Positions 8,531 to 16,672 of a stretch of DNA of 59,113 nt are shown in pieces. The notes beneath the pieces were generated by a model that was not told the origin of the DNA, ran no database searches, and was given only the letters and a program-made list of their open reading frames with translations. The position numbers and the translations under genes are program-made. The DNA lies in assembly GCA_017512145.1 (NCBI GenBank), contig JAFWHB010000011.1, positions 1-59,113 of the forward strand, given 5' to 3'. Within the stretch, counting starts at the first letter, position 1. Each line of letters opens with the position of its first letter. Origin of the DNA: Mogibacterium sp. GTDB taxonomy: Bacteria; Bacillota; Clostridia; Peptostreptococcales; Anaerovoracaceae.

Positions 8531-8558
8531 ACGCGGGCTTATCTAAGCCCGCGTTTTT
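8531..8558 (+). terminator. Terminator of the LtrA gene, overlapping the 3' end of the vWA gene
   Basis: A stem of about nine GC-rich pairs (CGCGGGCTT/AAGCCCGCG) is followed by TTTTT on the plus strand. The left arm overlaps the last codon and stop of the convergent gene ending at 8539. On the minus strand it lacks a clear T-run. Confidence 0.88.
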
Positions 8559-9210
8559 CGTAATCTTCTCTGATTGGTGCAAGAATATCTTCTTCTTCGA
8601 ATATCTCACTGTAATCTGCTGTATCGCACATTCTTACCTTGCTCACTGCTTCAGATAATACTGAGTAATTCAGAGCTGTACCTGCACTGTCATTTTCATA
8701 TCTTGCAGCCCTGCTGGGACTGATGCCGAATCTCGCAGCCTCCTTCGCTGCATCGATATTGGCACCGAGGAAGATAAACTCCCAGTTCTTCTCCTCCTTG
8801 TGCTGTTCTATCATCCTTCTGACTTTGTCATAAGAATACTTCCTGCTCGCATTCTCCAGTCCGTCTGTAGTAATAATGAAGATTGTCTTCTCCGGTCTGT
8901 CCTCTTCTCTTGCATATTTATGAATAGTATCAATGTGATGGACTGCGCCACCGACCGCATCGAGAAGTGCTGTGCAGCCTCTTACGTAATACTGCCTGTC
9001 AGTCATAGGCTCTATCTTCGAAAGATCTGTCCTGTCATATATCACCTCCGTCTGGTCATCGAACAGGATGACTGAAACATAGGCTTCACCGTCTTCTTTC
9101 TTCTGCTTCTCAATCATGCTGTTGAAGCCTCCGATAGTATCATCCTCAAGGCCTCTCATGGATCCGCTTCTGTCAAGAATCATTACCAGTTCTGTAAGTC
9201 CCTTCTTCAT
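8539..9210 (-). CDS. von Willebrand factor type A domain protein
   Basis: This 223-residue cytosolic protein consists almost wholly of one vWA domain. The MIDAS metal site is intact: DRSGSM (Asp13, Ser15, Ser17), a Thr in the middle (RGCTALLDA) and the later Asp in IITTDGLEN. It resembles stand-alone vWA proteins that act as metal-dependent adaptors, often with chaperone-like ATPases, but no such partner is adjacent. A perfect AAGGAGGT precedes the ATG. Its stop codon lies inside the terminator hairpin of the facing LtrA gene. Confidence 0.9.
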   Translation of the reverse strand: MKKGLTELVMILDRSGSMRGLEDDTIGGFNSMIEKQKKEDGEAYVSVILFDDQTEVIYDRTDLSKIEPMTDRQYYVRGCTALLDAVGGAVHHIDTIHKYAREEDRPEKTIFIITTDGLENASRKYSYDKVRRMIEQHKEEKNWEFIFLGANIDAAKEAARFGISPSRAARYENDSAGTALNYSVLSEAVSKVRMCDTADYSEIFEEEDILAPIREDYEKRGLR

Positions 9211-9294
9211 TGTATATACCTCCTTAGTAATATTTATTCATTGATTCGTCAGTTATCTTATGGCTATATGATAAGCATTCCGCATACTCCAAAG

Positions 9295-9311
9295 GTCGCC
9301 TTAGAGGCGAC
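9295..9311. other. Short hairpin upstream of the ABC transporter operon
   Basis: Perfect stem GTCGCCT/AGGCGAC with a 3-nt loop, between the vWA gene and the promoter of the amino-acid ABC operon. No T-run on either side. Role unknown. Confidence 0.4.
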
Positions 9312-9353
9312 AAATCCTGTATTTTTATGTTTTTGTGGAAATACACAAATTCC

Positions 9354-9367
9354 TGAATATTTATGCA
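9354..9367. promoter_or_regulatory. ArgR-box-like operator upstream of the ABC operon
   Basis: TGAATATTTATGCA matches the imperfect palindrome of arginine repressor boxes (TGAATwwwwATTCA-like). It lies 8 bp upstream of the -35 box. A weaker copy TGTATTTTTATGTT lies at 9319-9332. Regulation by ArgR/AhrC is inferred from the motif and from the amino-acid transport genes downstream. Confidence 0.5.
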
Positions 9368-9375
9368 TTTTCGTG

Positions 9376-9403
9376 TTGACTTATGCTTTTTTATAGGTAT
9401 AAT
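9376..9403 (+). promoter_or_regulatory. Promoter of the amino-acid ABC transporter operon
   Basis: TTGACT (9376-9381), 16-bp spacer, TATAAT (9398-9403). It gives a leader of about 65 nt before the solute-binding protein gene. Confidence 0.8.
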
Positions 9404-9441
9404 CATCATTGTAATCAAAAATTAATAAATATTCGCGACAG

Positions 9442-9455
9442 TGAATAAATAATCA
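9442..9455. promoter_or_regulatory. Second ArgR-box-like site, downstream of the promoter
   Basis: TGAATAAATAATCA lies in the leader between the promoter and the start codon, in the position where arginine repressors block transcription. A related AT-rich stretch, TTAATAAATATTCG, is at 9422-9435. Confidence 0.4.
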
Positions 9456-9476
9456 GAAAGGTTTAAGGGTAGACAG

Positions 9477-10439
9477 ATGAAAGGTTTAAAGAAATTTCTC
9501 GTATTGATTCTCGGTATCGTAATGGTATTCTCACTTGCAGCTTGCGGAGGCGGCAGCAGTGATGAAGCAGCAACAGAAGAACCTGCGGCAGAAGAAGAAA
9601 GCACTGAAGTAGATGTAGCTGCAGCTTACAATAAGATCCTCGAAGAGCTCAACAATGCAGACGTTGAGACAGACGGACAGATCACAGTAGCTACTTCTCC
9701 TGACTTCGCTCCAATGGAGTTCGTAGACCTCTCCCGTCAGGGCGATGAGCAGTATGTAGGATATGACATCCTCCTCGCTAAGTACATTGCTAACCACCTC
9801 GGCAAAGAGCTCGTTATCAAGCCAATGGCATTCGACGCAGTTCAGGCAGCTGTACAGACAGGCAACGTAGACATGGGAATCTCCGGATTCAGCTGGACAG
9901 CAGAGCGTGCTGAGAACTACTTCATCACAGACTGGTATGAAGCTGGTGACAACGAGACAGAACAGGTAGTAATCACAACTAAGGCTAATGAAGGCAAGCT
10001 GACAACAGCTGACAGCTACAATGGTCTCAAGGTTGGTGCTCAGGGCGGATCCCTCCAGAAGATCCTCGTAGAAGAGCAGCTCCCAGGCGCTGAGTGCGTA
10101 CTCATGCAGGACCTCAACGACCTCTGCACAGCACTTCTCACAGGTAAGATCGACGCTCTCGCAGTTGCATTCGGAAATGGTGAGTCATTCATCTCCGCAA
10201 ATCCGGACGACCTGATCTTCTCAGGATTCCAGTTCGAGGTTGATGATCTCTACAAGAACAACGTAGTTCTGATCAACAAGAACAACACAGAGCTTGGTGA
10301 AGCAGTAAATGCAATCATCGCTCAGCAGAAGGCAGACGGCGTTGCAGATGCATGGTATGAAGCATCTCAGCTCCTCTCCGAGATCAAGACAATCGACGAG
10401 CTCGGATATGACGAAGAAGGCAACAAGATCACTGAGTAA
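9477..10439 (+). CDS. Amino-acid ABC transporter substrate-binding lipoprotein
   Basis: This 320-residue protein has a lipoprotein signal peptide: basic start KGLKK, hydrophobic core, then LAAC with Cys23 as the lipidation site. An acidic low-complexity linker (residues about 30-45) leads to a type 3 solute-binding fold (VATSPDFAPMEFVD, GYDILLAKYIANHLGKEL, GNVDMGISGFSWTAERAENYFIT). The family binds polar amino acids. It heads an operon with the permease, ATPase and an amidohydrolase. The ligand is not readable; nearby ArgR-like boxes hint at arginine or a related compound. Confidence 0.93.
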   Translation: MKGLKKFLVLILGIVMVFSLAACGGGSSDEAATEEPAAEEESTEVDVAAAYNKILEELNNADVETDGQITVATSPDFAPMEFVDLSRQGDEQYVGYDILLAKYIANHLGKELVIKPMAFDAVQAAVQTGNVDMGISGFSWTAERAENYFITDWYEAGDNETEQVVITTKANEGKLTTADSYNGLKVGAQGGSLQKILVEEQLPGAECVLMQDLNDLCTALLTGKIDALAVAFGNGESFISANPDDLIFSGFQFEVDDLYKNNVVLINKNNTELGEAVNAIIAQQKADGVADAWYEASQLLSEIKTIDELGYDEEGNKITE

Positions 10440-10492
10440 TCGGATCTAAGTCATATTAAAGGGTAATAGAAAGAAAACATATCTAAATGAAT

Positions 10493-10515
10493 GGGGCTTT
10501 CCTCAGGAAAGCCCC
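10493..10515 (+). other. Intercistronic hairpin after the binding-protein gene
   Basis: A perfect 10-bp stem (10493-10502 with 10506-10515) has a 3-nt loop and lies 53 bp after the lipoprotein stop. No T-run follows. Such hairpins commonly protect the binding-protein transcript or cause partial termination so that the lipoprotein is made in excess. Confidence 0.7.
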
Positions 10516-10547
10516 TCATTTATGAATTAAACAGGAGGAAGTCACAT

Positions 10548-11237
10548 ATGACTATAGGTTCGATTTTCCATGATATGTGGGAAATATTCATCACATACTA
10601 TATCGGCCAGGGTCTGCTCTGGTCAGGTATAGGCTATACTCTCTTACTCTCTGCAATCGCGGTTGTAGCCGGTGCCCTTCTTGGTTCCCTCCTTGCAATA
10701 GGCAAGATGAGCAGATTCAAAGTACTGCACTGGATCATAACAGCATTCGTAGAGATAATGCGTGGAACACCTGCCCTGCTGCAGCTGTACATTGCATACT
10801 TCATCGTACCGATGATATTCAGTTCACTTGATCTTACACCGATCGCATGTGTAGCAGTCGGTCTTTCACTCAATTCGGCAGCCTACGTTTCAGAGATCAT
10901 CCGTTCCGGAATCCAGGCTGTTGACAAGGGCCAGACAGAGGCAGCAAGAGCTCTCGGACTCACATCCAAGACAACAATGCTCAAAATCGTCCTGCCACAG
11001 GCAATCAAGAACATCCTGCCAGCACTCGGCAATGAATTCATCACTATCATCAAGGAGACTTCCCTCGCTTCGACATTCTTCGTAGGCGAGCTGATGACAA
11101 CCTATGCTGTCATCAAGGGAGTCACATTCAACACAGTCCCTACACTCATGGACATCGGTGTCATTTACTTTGTCATGACATTCACCCTGTCCAAGCTGCT
11201 GGGATTAGCTGAGAAGAAGATGAAGGAAGGTGCATGA
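10548..11237 (+). CDS. Amino-acid ABC transporter permease (HisM/GlnP type)
   Basis: This 229-residue membrane protein has about five helices. The ABC permease EAA loop is seen in [33 protein letters not shown], and the N-terminal segment [20 protein letters not shown] is typical of polar amino-acid permeases. The start at 10548 is chosen because AGGAGG lies 9 nt upstream; a longer in-frame extension would begin inside the hairpin. The stop overlaps the ATPase start by 4 bp, indicating translational coupling. Confidence 0.93.
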   Translation: MTIGSIFHDMWEIFITYYIGQGLLWSGIGYTLLLSAIAVVAGALLGSLLAIGKMSRFKVLHWIITAFVEIMRGTPALLQLYIAYFIVPMIFSSLDLTPIACVAVGLSLNSAAYVSEIIRSGIQAVDKGQTEAARALGLTSKTTMLKIVLPQAIKNILPALGNEFITIIKETSLASTFFVGELMTTYAVIKGVTFNTVPTLMDIGVIYFVMTFTLSKLLGLAEKKMKEGA

Positions 11238-12172
11238 TCATGAATATGCTGGAAGTAAAGAATATATATAAGAACTTTGGATCACTCAAGGTACTCAAGG
11301 GTGTATCCACTACTGTAGAAAAAGGCGAGGTAATATCGATCATCGGAGCTTCCGGTTCCGGCAAATCGACACTTCTCCGCTGCATGAATCTGCTCGAAGA
11401 GCCTACATTTGGCGAGGTATGGATCGAAGGTCAGCTCATGACACCAGTTGATCCTTATCTTCACTTTGACGTCATCAGGAAGTCAAAGACTTATAAGAAG
11501 CTGGTCGAATCCGGCATGGAGGATATGGATGCCATCCATAAGATCAAGAGCGAAGACCTGCTCCTTGAGAAGCATTCACAGGAAGGTTCTGAGTACAAGG
11601 CTCTCATGGACAAGATCTACAAGGAGAACCATATCGAGACCAACCTCGGACGCCGTAAGATGAGCATGGTATTCCAGCAGTTCAACCTGTTCAACAACCT
11701 TACCGTGCTTGACAACATCATGCTCGCTCCTATCGAGACCGCCAAGTACAACAAGGTCAAGGACATGGCTGCAGAGAAAGCCAAGATCAAAGAGCAGGCA
11801 ATGACTCTTCTGAAGAGAATCGGTCTTGAGGACAAAGCGAACGTATACCCTTCCAAGCTCTCAGGCGGTCAGAAGCAGCGTATCGCTATCGTAAGATCTC
11901 TTGCTATGAATCCGGATGTAATGCTCTTCGATGAGCCTACAAGTGCTCTCGACCCTGAAATGATCGGCGAAGTACTCGATCTCATGAAGGAGCTCGCTGC
12001 AGCAGGAATGACAATGGTCATCGTTACACACGAAATGGGATTTGCAAGAGAGGTATCCGACCGTGTACTCTTCGTGGACGAAGGATATATCAAAGAAGAA
12101 GGCTCCCCTAAGGATGTCTTCGATAACCCTAAGGACCCAAGACTGCAGGATTTCCTGAGCAAGGTTCTGTAA
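11234..12172 (+). CDS. Amino-acid ABC transporter ATP-binding protein with a 60-70 residue insertion
   Basis: This is the ATPase subunit of the uptake system. Motifs are Walker [10 protein letters not shown] (38-46), Q-loop FQQF (147-150), signature LSGGQKQR (209-216) and Walker B VMLFDEP (229-235). GlnQ-like proteins are about 240 residues; this one has 312. The extra length lies between Walker A and the Q-loop, roughly residues 68-138, a charged, helix-rich stretch rich in Lys and Glu. The start ATG is within the ATGA overlap with the permease stop. All catalytic motifs are intact, so it should be active. Confidence 0.93.
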   Translation: MIMNMLEVKNIYKNFGSLKVLKGVSTTVEKGEVISIIGASGSGKSTLLRCMNLLEEPTFGEVWIEGQLMTPVDPYLHFDVIRKSKTYKKLVESGMEDMDAIHKIKSEDLLLEKHSQEGSEYKALMDKIYKENHIETNLGRRKMSMVFQQFNLFNNLTVLDNIMLAPIETAKYNKVKDMAAEKAKIKEQAMTLLKRIGLEDKANVYPSKLSGGQKQRIAIVRSLAMNPDVMLFDEPTSALDPEMIGEVLDLMKELAAAGMTMVIVTHEMGFAREVSDRVLFVDEGYIKEEGSPKDVFDNPKDPRLQDFLSKVL

Positions 12173-12181
12173 TAAATACAG

Positions 12182-13651
12182 ATGGTAAACAGAATGGGCA
12201 CATACAGCAAACAGAATATTATAGATTATGTTGACAGTGTTGCCGATGAGATCACCGGAGTGTCTCACAGCATCTGGGAGTTTGCAGAGCTGTCACTCAA
12301 GGAAGTCAAGTCAGCTGCACTCTATGTAGAGAAGCTAAAGGAGTACGGCTTCGAGGTCGAGACAGGCTACGCAGATATCGAAACTTCTTTTTCAGGCAAA
12401 TTTGTCTCCGGAAGCGGCAAGCCGGTCATCGGCATCCTCGGAGAATTCGATGCCCTTTCCGGGCTGTCTCAGAAAGCCTGCTGCACCCACCATGAGGAAA
12501 TAGTGCCTAATGGCAGCGGTCACGGCTGCGGGCACAACATGCTCGGAGCAGCCTCATTCGGAGCAGCTCTTGCGGTCAAGGAATACCTTGAGAAAACCGG
12601 CTCAGACGGAACAGTCATCTTCTATGGCTGCCCTGGCGAAGAAGGCGGTGCTTCAAAGGCTTTCATGGCTCGCGAAGGCATATGGAAGTCTCTGGATGCT
12701 GCCCTTACATGGCACCCTGGCACGACCAACGAAGTAACTACAGGAACTAATAATTCCTGCACCCAGGTGCTCTATAAGTTCAAGGGTATCGCTGCACATG
12801 CTGCGGGTAATCCTGAGGCAGGACGCTCGGCACTCGATGCGGTTGAGCTTATGAACATAGGCGTTAATTACCTCAGAGAGCATATGAAGGCGGACTGCCG
12901 CATCCACTATGCAATGGTCGACGGCGGAGGTCTCTCACCTAATGTAGTGCAGCCACATGCTTCGGTTCTCTACATGGTAAGATCCACTCTTGTCAAGGAC
13001 GTACTTGATCTGCAGGCGCGTGTTGACAAATGTGCAGACGGTGCAGCTATGATGACAGAGACGACCTATGAGAGGATCTTTGTTGACGGTACTGCAAATG
13101 CCGTACCTAACACGACACTCGAGAAGCTCCTGTTTGACAACATGCAGATCGTACCTCTTCCTGAATATACCGAAGAAGAGAAGGCTTTTGCAGCTGAGCT
13201 CGATGCCACCTGCCCTCCTGATTACGAGATCCCGGGTCACGGCAGCAGATATGACATGGGCATCAAGAAGACTGTCAAAGAGCTTTCCGGCAATGGCACC
13301 AAATATCTTAACGACTTCCTGATCCCATTCTATTCAGGAGACGAGTTCTCGCCTGGCTCATCTGATGTAGGAGATGTCAGCTGGCAGACACCGACAGCAC
13401 AGTTTAATGCTGTAAACTTTACAGCTCATTCACCGGGACATTCATGGCAGAATGTCTCCTGCGGAGCATCATCTATCGGCGACAAAGGTACAGTATACGC
13501 TGCAAAGGTCCTCGCTTGTGCGGCAAGCGACCTCTTCAGCAACACCAGGATCATAGATGCAGCCAGAGAAGAATTCCTGGAGCGTCTTGATGGCGAAGAG
13601 TATACCTGCCCTATTCCTGATGGTGTACCGCCTTATATCATAGAAGAATAA
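12182..13651 (+). CDS. M20 family amidohydrolase, AbgB-like
   Basis: This 489-residue metallopeptidase resembles p-aminobenzoyl-glutamate hydrolase subunit B. Visible motifs are GILGEFDAL, the metal-binding GHGCGHNMLG, the catalytic EEGG in CPGEEGGASKAFM, and TWHPG. It begins 9 bp after the ATPase gene without a clear ribosome site, so the first Met is uncertain (the MG at 12194 is an alternative). Being in the amino-acid ABC operon, it probably cleaves an imported N-acyl or peptide-like amino acid. No AbgA-like partner is present. Confidence 0.9.
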   Translation: MVNRMGTYSKQNIIDYVDSVADEITGVSHSIWEFAELSLKEVKSAALYVEKLKEYGFEVETGYADIETSFSGKFVSGSGKPVIGILGEFDALSGLSQKACCTHHEEIVPNGSGHGCGHNMLGAASFGAALAVKEYLEKTGSDGTVIFYGCPGEEGGASKAFMAREGIWKSLDAALTWHPGTTNEVTTGTNNSCTQVLYKFKGIAAHAAGNPEAGRSALDAVELMNIGVNYLREHMKADCRIHYAMVDGGGLSPNVVQPHASVLYMVRSTLVKDVLDLQARVDKCADGAAMMTETTYERIFVDGTANAVPNTTLEKLLFDNMQIVPLPEYTEEEKAFAAELDATCPPDYEIPGHGSRYDMGIKKTVKELSGNGTKYLNDFLIPFYSGDEFSPGSSDVGDVSWQTPTAQFNAVNFTAHSPGHSWQNVSCGASSIGDKGTVYAAKVLACAASDLFSNTRIIDAAREEFLERLDGEEYTCPIPDGVPPYIIEE

Positions 13652-13668
13652 CCTTTCTGATTCATTTT

Positions 13669-13715
13669 AAAATGCGTCATCCGGATTTCAATTTGATTAC
13701 CGGGTGACGCATTTT
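13669..13715 (+). terminator. Bidirectional terminator between the ABC operon and the macro-domain gene
   Basis: An 11-bp stem AAAATGCGTCA/TGACGCATTTT (13669-13679 with 13705-13715) with inner pairing CCGG/CCGG-type bases. A and T flanks serve both convergent genes. Confidence 0.85.
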
Positions 13716-13737
13716 AGTTTGGTCGATTATTTACAGA

Positions 13738-14790
13738 TCATGCTCCGAGGAGCTGCTGATCATACTCGAACAGAAGAGCATTGACGTCGAAGATGTCATA
13801 TATGCCATTCATAAGGCAGTACTGGATGATAAGGTCTGATTTGCTGCTTGGCGAAAGCGCAAGTCCCGCTCTGCCGATTAGATCCTTTGTCTCATCAAGG
13901 TTGAGCTCAAGAGCTACAGATAGAGCCAGAGCTGTGGCCTTAGATGGCTTGTAGTTCCTGTTGCATCTTATCTTGGAGAAGAGCTTGCGGTCCATATTTG
14001 CTCTCTTATAGACCTGTGTATCCGAGAAGCCCTTATCATCTATAAGTTCAAGGAGCTTCTCCTGGAAGGTCTTGCCAAGGCCGGCTATAACATCATCGAG
14101 GCTCTCTTTGCTCTGATATGACCGGAAAGGCACTGATGCTCTTCCCTCTGCCGGAGCGCGGCTCTCCTCGTACAGATTGTGGAAGTACTCATCGAATTTT
14201 TCTTCTGAAAGCTCCTCAGAATACTCTGCCTCCTCCTCATCAAGCATACCAAGAGGAACTGAAAACTCCGCCGTATCAGAGCTGCTAGGTGCTGCTCCAC
14301 CGACTGATAAAACAGGTTCACTGATGAATATATCGCCTATATAATTTGCATCAAGGAATTCGCCGACGCTCTCTTTGAGTCCTGCAGGGAGATTAAGTTC
14401 TTGCCCCTCAGGGACTGCCATAATCACCTCCATCTCAGACAGCATCAGGAAGTCCGCTATCTCATCCAGAGCAGCCCTTATAGCCTTATCTTTCGGGAAC
14501 CCTTCTATTCCGGATGAAAGCATTGGAAATGCAATGCTGCGGCACCCAAGGCTGTTAGCAAGCAGGAGCGATTCTCTGTAACTTGCTCCAAGACTCTCAA
14601 GCTCATCATGATCCCCGCCCTGCCAGACAGGACGCTCAGCCTGGATTATATACTTTGCAGGGATATCTGCGGCTTCTCTGTATGATACATGTCTCTCTTC
14701 CGGACTTATCAGAGGGTCCGGAGCAGCCGCTTCGACAATCGCGTCTGCACTCACACTTGATATATCGCTTCTTACAATTATAAATGGCAT
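13738..14790 (-). CDS. Degenerate macro domain fused to a helix-turn-helix-like domain
   Basis: This is a 350-residue protein. Residues about 1-140 follow the macro (ADP-ribose-binding) fold: start MPFIIVRSDISSVSADAIV and the later FPMLSSGIEGFPKDKAIRAAL. The usual NAAN is replaced by EAAA, and the Gly-rich GGGVxGAI loop is missing. Acidic linkers (about 170-215) lead to a C-terminal XRE-like helical domain (VYKRANMDRKLFSKIRCNRNYKPSKATALALSVALELNLDETKDLIGRAG). This fusion occurs in Clostridia. Without the loops, ADP-ribose binding is doubtful; a regulatory or scaffold role is an inference. The gene is monocistronic. Confidence 0.8.
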   Translation of the reverse strand: MPFIIVRSDISSVSADAIVEAAAPDPLISPEERHVSYREAADIPAKYIIQAERPVWQGGDHDELESLGASYRESLLLANSLGCRSIAFPMLSSGIEGFPKDKAIRAALDEIADFLMLSEMEVIMAVPEGQELNLPAGLKESVGEFLDANYIGDIFISEPVLSVGGAAPSSSDTAEFSVPLGMLDEEEAEYSEELSEEKFDEYFHNLYEESRAPAEGRASVPFRSYQSKESLDDVIAGLGKTFQEKLLELIDDKGFSDTQVYKRANMDRKLFSKIRCNRNYKPSKATALALSVALELNLDETKDLIGRAGLALSPSSKSDLIIQYCLMNGIYDIFDVNALLFEYDQQLLGA

Positions 14791-14965
14791 AGCTGCACCC
14801 TCCTGCTAGTCATCAAGCATCCAAAGTTGAATAAAGTCCCTGGCCGCCACGGGCAGCCAAGCATGCTATATTATAGCATTTAAGTGAATTCAAATACGAG
14901 CATTTCTATTCGCGGGCGGACAATATATCCTCCTGACTGTTGCGGCAAGGGACATCAGCGCGTGT

Positions 14966-14971
14966 TATAAT
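14966..14971 (+). promoter_or_regulatory. Extended -10 promoter for the YwaF-like gene
   Basis: TGTTATAAT gives TG-N-TATAAT 34 bp before the start codon. The best -35 (TTGCGG, 14940-14945) is 20 bp away, so recognition would rely on the extended -10. Confidence 0.5.
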
Positions 14972-15004
14972 TCAGATAGATTATATAGTCAGACAGGAAA
15001 TGCA

Positions 15005-15793
15005 ATGACAGATTTTATTACAGGCTTACTGGAACTAACAGCATGGAGCATGCCGAGGCCAGCTATGTTCGGCACCTTCCACATTATGGCAGCACTCATC
15101 AGTATTTGTGCTGCCCTGGTTCTTGCTGCCGTATTTCGCCGGCATCCTGCAGACAAAGTCCTGTCTGTCACGGGATGGATACTTGTTATTCTTGAACTTT
15201 ACAAGCAGCTGTTCCTCTTCTTCATTGTGAATCAGGGAGCGTATGACTGGTGGTACTTCCCCTTCCAGCTATGCTCTGTTCCTATGTATATCTGTATTCT
15301 TCTTCCATACACAAGATGCAGAATTCACAATGCTATGCTGACATTCCTTGGCAGCTATGCACTTATCGGAGCTGCTGCTGCCCTTATATTTCCTGAGGAT
15401 TTCCTGAGATCATATGTAACGCTGACACTTCATGGATTTATATGGCACGGTCTGCTGCTATTCATAAGCATCATCGCGCTCCATGCTGAAGATACAGATC
15501 TTTCGCTGCGGGGATTTGCCGGTGCTGCAATTATATTCATCTTCCTTTCGTTTGTTGCGGTACTCATCAACATTGCAGCTGAACCTCTGATGGCCTCAGC
15601 CGGTCTGCCTGAGAGTTATGCCGCTATGTTCTATATGAATCCATACCATATCTCCCCTCAGCCTGTAGTCAGCAGCGTCCAGCAGGCAATTGGAATTCCT
15701 GCAGGGCTTCTTCTCTATGCACTTTGCATAATTGCAGCTTCAGGAATCATTATCAGGACCGCATTTGTGATCCGCGAAAAAAACTTTAACTGA
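15005..15793 (+). CDS. YwaF family (TIGR02206-like) integral membrane protein
   Basis: This 262-residue protein has seven hydrophobic helices. The segments YDWWYFPFQLCSVPMYICILLP and LTLHGFIWHGLLLFISIIAL match the conserved Gln/Cys/Pro and His-containing helices of YwaF/TIGR02206 proteins (related to TMEM164). The biochemical role of the bacterial family is unknown. It stands between the macro gene (divergent) and a TetR regulator on the same strand; control by that TetR protein is possible but not shown. Confidence 0.75.
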   Translation: MTDFITGLLELTAWSMPRPAMFGTFHIMAALISICAALVLAAVFRRHPADKVLSVTGWILVILELYKQLFLFFIVNQGAYDWWYFPFQLCSVPMYICILLPYTRCRIHNAMLTFLGSYALIGAAAALIFPEDFLRSYVTLTLHGFIWHGLLLFISIIALHAEDTDLSLRGFAGAAIIFIFLSFVAVLINIAAEPLMASAGLPESYAAMFYMNPYHISPQPVVSSVQQAIGIPAGLLLYALCIIAASGIIIRTAFVIREKNFN

Positions 15794-15926
15794 CCAAAAT
15801 TGTAATTAATATTACCATTTGGAAAATTTTAACAAAATATACAAAGATATTAAGCAACAAATATGCTAAAATAATAACGTATTGGGAAGAGACTATTATA
15901 CTTATCCTCTTAAGGAAGGAGTATAT

Positions 15927-16508
15927 ATGCCATTAGTAGTAGATAAGGATAAAGTCAGACTGGATATCCTCATGGCATTTGAAAAATGCATGCACGATAC
16001 TCCAATGTCGAATGTTTCTCTAAGAGATATAGCTAAGGAAGCCGGCATGTCACATGCTAATCTCCTGAACTATTTTAGTTGCAAGGATGATCTTATAGTC
16101 AGCTATGCAAGATATATCAAGGACTACATCGGTGATCTCTGTTCAGAGTGGTTCCGCACTCACAGCCGCAAGAGATACAAGTCCAACCTCAACTACATGA
16201 ATGCATTCATGTCCTATCTTGCAAGTGGTAAGGTCAGTGAGATCCGCAGGAATGCGACTACGCAGACGCTCGTTCTTTCACAGTACAACACCGAGATTGC
16301 AGAGATCGTTCAGGAACAGTTCCGCGAATGGCGCCGCATCATGGAGGATGGCCTAGTCAGCATATATGGCGACGAAGTCGGCCACAAAGAAGCCGAAGTC
16401 ATGGTAACACTCGTAGCAGGCATCTTCCTCTGCAATTACACTCATGCACTGACAGGCAAGGCTAATGACAACTTCATCGGTCTCTTCGCAAACCTGTCCA
16501 ATTCCTGA
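15927..16508 (+). CDS. TetR/AcrR family transcriptional regulator
   Basis: This 193-residue regulator has the N-terminal helix-turn-helix VSLRDIAKEAGMSHANLLNYFSCKDDLIVSYARYI and a helical ligand-binding C-terminal part. The start at 15927 follows AAGGAAGGAG at good spacing; 15 in-frame codons upstream are probably untranslated. It lies 133 bp after the YwaF-like gene and ends in a strong terminator. Ligand and targets are unknown. Confidence 0.9.
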   Translation: MPLVVDKDKVRLDILMAFEKCMHDTPMSNVSLRDIAKEAGMSHANLLNYFSCKDDLIVSYARYIKDYIGDLCSEWFRTHSRKRYKSNLNYMNAFMSYLASGKVSEIRRNATTQTLVLSQYNTEIAEIVQEQFREWRRIMEDGLVSIYGDEVGHKEAEVMVTLVAGIFLCNYTHALTGKANDNFIGLFANLSNS

Positions 16509-16530
16509 TCATCTTACAATTCTTAGCAAA

Positions 16531-16568
16531 AAAGAAAAGAGTCCGCAGCGATGCTGCGGACTTTTCTT
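16531..16568 (+). terminator. Rho-independent terminator of the TetR gene
   Basis: Long stem GTCCGCAGC/GCTGCGGAC extended by AAGAAAAG/CTTTTCTT on the outside. It ends 4 bp before the 3' end of the oppositely oriented RNA gene. Confidence 0.9.
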
Positions 16569-16572
16569 GCAT

Positions 16573-16666
16573 AAAAAAGGCAGTCACGAAAGAACGCATT
16601 AGGGGCGAAAGCTATAAGCCTGCAAGGAGTCTCCCCCGATAACTCTTGCACCTTTCAAGGACTGCC
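16573..16666 (-). ncRNA. Candidate free-standing small RNA of 94 nt, class not recognised
   Basis: No protein is encoded here. On the minus strand a promoter (16673-16701) predicts transcription start at exactly 16666, where a structured segment begins. The 5' GGCAGUC pairs with GACUGCC immediately before a U6 tail (16578-16573). Inside, GAAAG pairs with CUUUC across a 3/2 internal loop, extending the closing stem to 12 pairs. Next comes a 30-nt hairpin (16650-16621) closed by UGCAAG/CUUGCA, with a G-rich loop that could pair with a downstream CCCC (16605-16602) as a pseudoknot. It does not match 4.5S, 6S, tmRNA or riboswitch consensus sequences I know. No gene follows on that strand, so a trans-acting RNA is likely. 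Confidence 0.65.
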
Positions 16667-16672
16667 ATGTGT

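Noticed and set aside
9295..9311. Terminator of the vWA gene or of an upstream transcript
   Set aside because: Both flanking genes read away from it and there is no T-run.
10491..10547. Upstream start for the ABC permease
   Set aside because: It would begin inside the intercistronic hairpin; the ATG at 10548 has AGGAGG at good spacing and a normal permease N-terminus.
16573..16666. Known RNA class (4.5S SRP RNA, 6S RNA, c-di-GMP or other riboswitch)
   Set aside because: The conserved SRP loop (GGAAGCAGCC-like) and the riboswitch core words are missing, and no gene lies downstream in the minus direction.
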